Below are positions 32,281 through 34,952 of a stretch of 34,952 nt of DNA, piece by piece. How positions within the stretch are numbered: the first letter of the stretch is position 1; each line of letters opens with the position of its first letter. Source of the stretch: Spirochaetales bacterium (GTDB lineage: Bacteria; Spirochaetota; Spirochaetia; Treponematales; Treponemataceae); assembly GCA_016929605.1 (NCBI GenBank), contig JAFGIM010000034.1:1-34952 (forward strand), in the 5' to 3' direction. The position numbers and the translations under genes are program-made. A model generated the notes under the pieces. It had not been told where the DNA came from, searched no databases, and saw only the letters and a list, made by a program, of their open reading frames with translations.

Positions 32281-32709
32281 ATGAGAAGGCTTGAACGGGA
32301 AGCAGGCATGCTCCTTGCCGCAGAAACTGCGTGCTGTTCGGTAACCGCCGCGCAATGCCACTTTCTTCTCGAGCTGGAGGCGCTCGTACAATCGAGCCTG
32401 CAGGAGATTGCAGATTCCCTGTCGCTCGATAAAAGCACACTCAGCAGAACTGTTGACACGCTTGTTCGGGACGGATTTGTCGAACGGATTCCCGACACAG
32501 TCAACCGGAGGAAGGTCTCGCTGTCCCTGACCGAATCGGGCAAGGACAAATGTGCGTACATTAACTCACTGTGCAACAATCAATACGAAGAAATATTCTC
32601 GTTAATCCCGAAAAATAAACGCGCCGTTGTATTAGAAAGGATAAATCTTCTTGCATCAGTCATGCTTACAAAGCGCAGTCAGGAAGAAACGTCATGCTGC
32701 GCGCAATAA
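32281..32709 (+). CDS. MarR-family regulator with paired cysteines
   Basis: 142 residues, normal for MarR. The winged helix is clear: SLQEIADSLSLDKSTLSRTV, LVRDGFVERIPDTVNRRKVS and LSLTESGK. Unusual are Cys18-Cys19 and Cys26 in ACCSVTAAQCH and a C-terminal SCCAQ, which place thiols at the dimer domain and point to thiol, metal or arsenic sensing. Similar CC...QCH MarR proteins often accompany arsenic methyltransferase and acetyltransferase genes, from general knowledge; none is present here. AGGTAAG sits before ATG. It follows the GH5 gene after 38 bases, so it may be co-transcribed. A nearby target is not obvious; the convergent reductase and radical SAM genes are candidates only by position. 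Confidence 0.85.
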   Translation: MRRLEREAGMLLAAETACCSVTAAQCHFLLELEALVQSSLQEIADSLSLDKSTLSRTVDTLVRDGFVERIPDTVNRRKVSLSLTESGKDKCAYINSLCNNQYEEIFSLIPKNKRAVVLERINLLASVMLTKRSQEETSCCAQ

Positions 32710-32798
32710 AGACCTCCTTTCGACCGGTTACTACTAGGGGTAACCCACCTTCCGCGATACCGATAACACTTGCTGTTAAAGATTATATCAACATTTAC

Positions 32799-33614
32799 TC
32801 AGGCCTTTCTTCCGTGATGAAAGAATATCCGCCCGTCGATTTCCTGTTTACTACAATAGTCGCGAATTTCAGCTTCAACACCATCCCAGTAATCATTACA
32901 CCTTCCATAGATATGCTCGTATTCTGTTACCAGGTCAGGCTGTTGTGCCGATATCCATTGCATCATGGACTGGCGAACCCCTCCCGCCATATTAAGATTC
33001 TCAAGCATGTAAAAATCTGTAAACGAGCGTGTCTCTTCGATAATTGCCTTCCAGTCGGTTAACCCCGGCATAATTGGCCCGATAAACGCATAGGTGCGGA
33101 TTCCAGCGTCATGGAGGGCTTTAAGGGCGCTCAACCTTTTACTAACTGAAGAAGCACCTCTCTCAACTTCCTTTCGCACGGAATCGTCCAATGTGGTGAT
33201 AGTGAGTCCGGCCTCGCAGTTAGTGAATTGACGCAAAATATCGATGTCGCGCACGATAAGATCGCTTTTTGTCTGTATTCCCAGGCGTGGTTCAAGAAAG
33301 ACAAGCTTTTCAAGAATACGCCTCGTTAACCCATATGCACGCTCTTGGGGAAGGTATGGATCGGTAACCGAGGACATGAATATTGATTTTTCGCGATACC
33401 GATCCCCGCTTTCCGGTATTAGATCAATCGCATTGACCTTTGCGTCAACAAAGCTTCCCCAGGCCTCTTCGTGTCCGGTAAAGCGCTTCATAAATCGAGC
33501 ATAGCAATACCGGCACGCATGCGAACAGCCCACGTATGGATTAATCACGAAGTCAGCCGCGGGAAGATTTGATTTAGTAATAATCGTCCGCACCGATATT
33601 TCTGAAATCTTCAT
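32799..33614 (-). CDS. Radical SAM protein of the SPL/SplB-like family
   Basis: 271 residues. The cluster motif NPYVGCSHACRYCYARFM gives CxxxCxxC for a 4Fe-4S cluster and SAM. Later segments are those of the COG1533 group: SSVTDPYLPQERAYGLTRRIL, LGIQTKSDLIVRDIDILRQF, GLTITTLDDSVRKEVERGA and YAFIGPIMPGLTDW. These relatives of spore photoproduct lyase occur in many non-sporing bacteria and their substrates are largely unknown, so DNA repair should not be assumed. The stop faces the MarR gene. It begins 4 bases after the first flavodoxin-fold gene's stop on the same strand, so the three minus genes form one operon. Confidence 0.87.
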   Translation of the reverse strand: MKISEISVRTIITKSNLPAADFVINPYVGCSHACRYCYARFMKRFTGHEEAWGSFVDAKVNAIDLIPESGDRYREKSIFMSSVTDPYLPQERAYGLTRRILEKLVFLEPRLGIQTKSDLIVRDIDILRQFTNCEAGLTITTLDDSVRKEVERGASSVSKRLSALKALHDAGIRTYAFIGPIMPGLTDWKAIIEETRSFTDFYMLENLNMAGGVRQSMMQWISAQQPDLVTEYEHIYGRCNDYWDGVEAEIRDYCSKQEIDGRIFFHHGRKA

Positions 33615-33618
33615 TTAC

Positions 33619-34302
33619 CTATCGCTTATACGGCTTTCCATAAGGCGCGTCGAATCTTTTTTCCCATGCATTGTTTTTCTTCAAGTTCATGTTCCAATAC
33701 ATGTTGGTTAGACCAGTTGGCTTAAGGATGATAAACAAGAGGCGCATACCAAATCCCAATGTATATGGCTTAACCGCCTTTTGAATAATCGCAGGTTCGA
33801 CTATTCCTTTATTGACGATGGATGCTCCCATCTCCATAAAGAGCTTTCGCGTTTTTGCCGTCATCCCCGGAGGCATTATCTGTATGCCTTCGATACCACC
33901 TTTAACGACAACTCCCATATTCTTCCAACCGCATCGCTGTGACAGGCGCGAAAAATACAGCCCAAGTGTTTCCCCCTGAATCCCCTCTGGAAAGCCCGAT
34001 TGCACAACAAAGGCAATTCGTTTTCCGTTCAAATCTGCTTGTGACACAGCGGCAAGAGAGTCAATAAAACGTTTAACCAGTGCAGGCATTGAATCGGTAT
34101 ACAGAGGCATAACCATTACTATTTCGTCCGCTGCAAGGAAGGCCTTGATCTCTGCATCCAGTTCGCCCAATCGTGCAAGGTCTATTGTTTCAATCTCTTC
34201 TGTAACACCGCACGATGCCATACCCTCGGCAATCCAAGAAAGAATGATTCGAGAATTTGATTCCTTCCCACGGGGAGAGCCATTAATAAACAACCGCTTC
34301 AT
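33619..34302 (-). CDS. Flavodoxin-fold NAD(P)H-dependent FMN reductase-like protein
   Basis: 227 residues from ATG 34302, with GGGGAGG 6 bases upstream; the track starts one codon earlier at a GTG. The phosphate loop is LFINGSPRGKESNSR, followed by EIVMVMPLYTDSMPALVKRFID, the usual flavin-contact segment of the NADPH-dependent FMN reductase family, and VVQSGFPEGIQGETLGLYF. The C-terminal 60 residues are an extension with a hydrophobic stretch (LGFGMRLLFIILKPTGL). It overlaps the neighbouring reductase gene by 20 bases on the same strand. The two are similar in fold but only distantly alike in sequence. It may reduce quinones, azo or nitro compounds; the substrate is unknown. Confidence 0.82.
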   Translation of the reverse strand: MKRLFINGSPRGKESNSRIILSWIAEGMASCGVTEEIETIDLARLGELDAEIKAFLAADEIVMVMPLYTDSMPALVKRFIDSLAAVSQADLNGKRIAFVVQSGFPEGIQGETLGLYFSRLSQRCGWKNMGVVVKGGIEGIQIMPPGMTAKTRKLFMEMGASIVNKGIVEPAIIQKAVKPYTLGFGMRLLFIILKPTGLTNMYWNMNLKKNNAWEKRFDAPYGKPYKR

Positions 34303-34828
34303 CACACACCTCCCCTACATTCATGTCTGCCGTTGCAACAAACCGTAGATTAGTTTGTGTGTTTAGCGTAAACCGCTCAAAGAAACGCCGCGCAAGCGCT
34401 AAATCGTCTGGACCATCACCCTGCCCCAACTGAGTGTATAAGGCGACGTCAGCGTTAAACTCATACCGATGCCGATGATGGCATTCACCTTTATACAACT
34501 CAATATAGGGGTGAGCAAGCGGGATAAATCTGTCCTGAACTGCCTTAAGAACATAACTAATTGCGCCCATTACCAGAGGACTTGCCCAGACAACCAAATC
34601 ATAACCAACCATCCTGGGCAGGATATCATCCATCGCATCCCTATGCACGCAAAGCCCCGGTGTTTTCCACCAACAAGACCAACACCCAATGCACAGCTTA
34701 ACGTCTCGATCCCTCAATAATTCATGATCAACGTGACATCCTCTTCCACGCAAGCCGTCAGCGAGCGAATCAACACTTCCATCAAAACTTGAGGGAGAGG
34801 GATTACCGTTAAGTATAATAACACGCAT
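34283..34828 (-). CDS. Flavodoxin-fold NAD(P)H-dependent oxidoreductase with cysteine motif
   Basis: 181 residues. The N-terminal ILNGNPSPSSFDGSVDSLAD is a flavodoxin-like FMN phosphate loop; LCIGCWSCWWKTPGLCVHRD follows near residue 47, a CxxCW..(x)nC pattern typical of iron-sulfur flavoprotein-related reductases; then DLVVWASPLVMGAISYVLKAVQDRFI for the flavin edge. Such CIGCxxCW proteins are common in anaerobes, where the cysteines may bind metal or act in redox. TTGGAGGA lies upstream of the ATG, and it is the first gene of a three-gene minus-strand operon with the next reductase and the radical SAM gene. Confidence 0.85.
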   Translation of the reverse strand: MRVIILNGNPSPSSFDGSVDSLADGLRGRGCHVDHELLRDRDVKLCIGCWSCWWKTPGLCVHRDAMDDILPRMVGYDLVVWASPLVMGAISYVLKAVQDRFIPLAHPYIELYKGECHHRHRYEFNADVALYTQLGQGDGPDDLALARRFFERFTLNTQTNLRFVATADMNVGEVCDEAVVY

Positions 34829-34861
34829 ATATATCCTCCAATACGGATGTAGCGACTCCTA

Positions 34862-34889
34862 ATAGTATCATACAACAGTAGAATAACAA
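34862..34889 (-). promoter_or_regulatory. Promoter of the reductase/radical SAM operon
   Basis: On the minus strand TTGTTA (34884-34889), 16 bases, TACTAT (34862-34867). The leader of roughly 27 bases carries TTGGAGGA shortly before ATG 34828. TACTAT is the same -10 as at the LytTR gene and the ABC/LolA-like operon. Confidence 0.45.
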
Positions 34890-34952
34890 TTACTGCTCGC
34901 AGGATTGTTGGTATTTTCTTCTTTTCCCCATAAAAAAGTAAGCCACCATAAC

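Noticed and set aside
1-34952. tRNA, rRNA, CRISPR array, insertion sequence or prophage genes
   Set aside because: Nothing in the sequence or in the translated frames resembled any of these.

Overview
The window looks like a chromosomal segment of a Gram-negative, double-membrane bacterium, most likely a spirochaete. This is an inference. It rests on the many secreted lipoproteins with relaxed lipoboxes, a LolA-like carrier and beta-barrel proteins, and an FprA/ODP-type di-iron domain fused to signalling modules (ODP domains are known from Treponema chemotaxis). No rRNA, tRNA, CRISPR array, transposase or integrase was seen. Apart from a GC-rich first 110 bases, composition looks fairly even by eye.

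Layout: (1) 1-2852: GC-rich edge, a type IV toxin-antitoxin pair (AbiEi/AbiEii) and a beta-propeller protein, closed by a two-way terminator. (2) 2929-3193, minus: two very small genes missing from the ORF track, one a 40-residue lipoprotein, the other apparently frameshifted. (3) 3252-4730: a beta-helix lipoprotein. (4) 4734-10531, minus: a six-gene operon for an ABC ATPase, two FtsX/MacB-type permeases, a LolA-like periplasmic protein, an outer-membrane barrel and a TPR protein. It is divergent from a LytTR regulator plus small membrane protein (10680-11643), and a 21-bp-period direct repeat lies between them. (5) 11657-15463: a truncated ECF S-component remnant, then a beta-propeller/DUF362/permease operon. 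(6) 15450-17941, minus: an esterase-discoidin lipoprotein and a membrane-bound LuxR regulator. (7) 17987-20197: divergent cell-wall amidase and NlpC/P60 lipoproteins. (8) 20269-24329: a DUF4832-like lipoprotein and, divergently, an ABC-2 exporter operon. (9) 24346-25161: an APH-like kinase. (10) 25238-30458: a tightly overlapped operon of an ODP/degenerate GGDEF/receiver protein, a HEAT-repeat glycosyltransferase and an outer-membrane barrel, probably for exopolysaccharide. (11) 30477-34828: DNA glycosylase TagA/Tag, a GH5 lipoprotein, a cysteine-rich MarR regulator, a radical SAM protein and two flavodoxin-fold reductases.

Two themes stand out. Several first genes of transcription units have a -10 hexamer (often TATACT) only 6-10 bases before ATG, with no Shine-Dalgarno, so leaderless or nearly leaderless mRNAs seem common. 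Downstream genes in operons mostly have GGAGG-type sites or ATGA overlaps. The best candidates for little-described systems are the LytTR-controlled ABC/LolA-like/barrel operon and the ODP-pseudoGGDEF-pseudoreceiver/HEAT-GT2/barrel operon.
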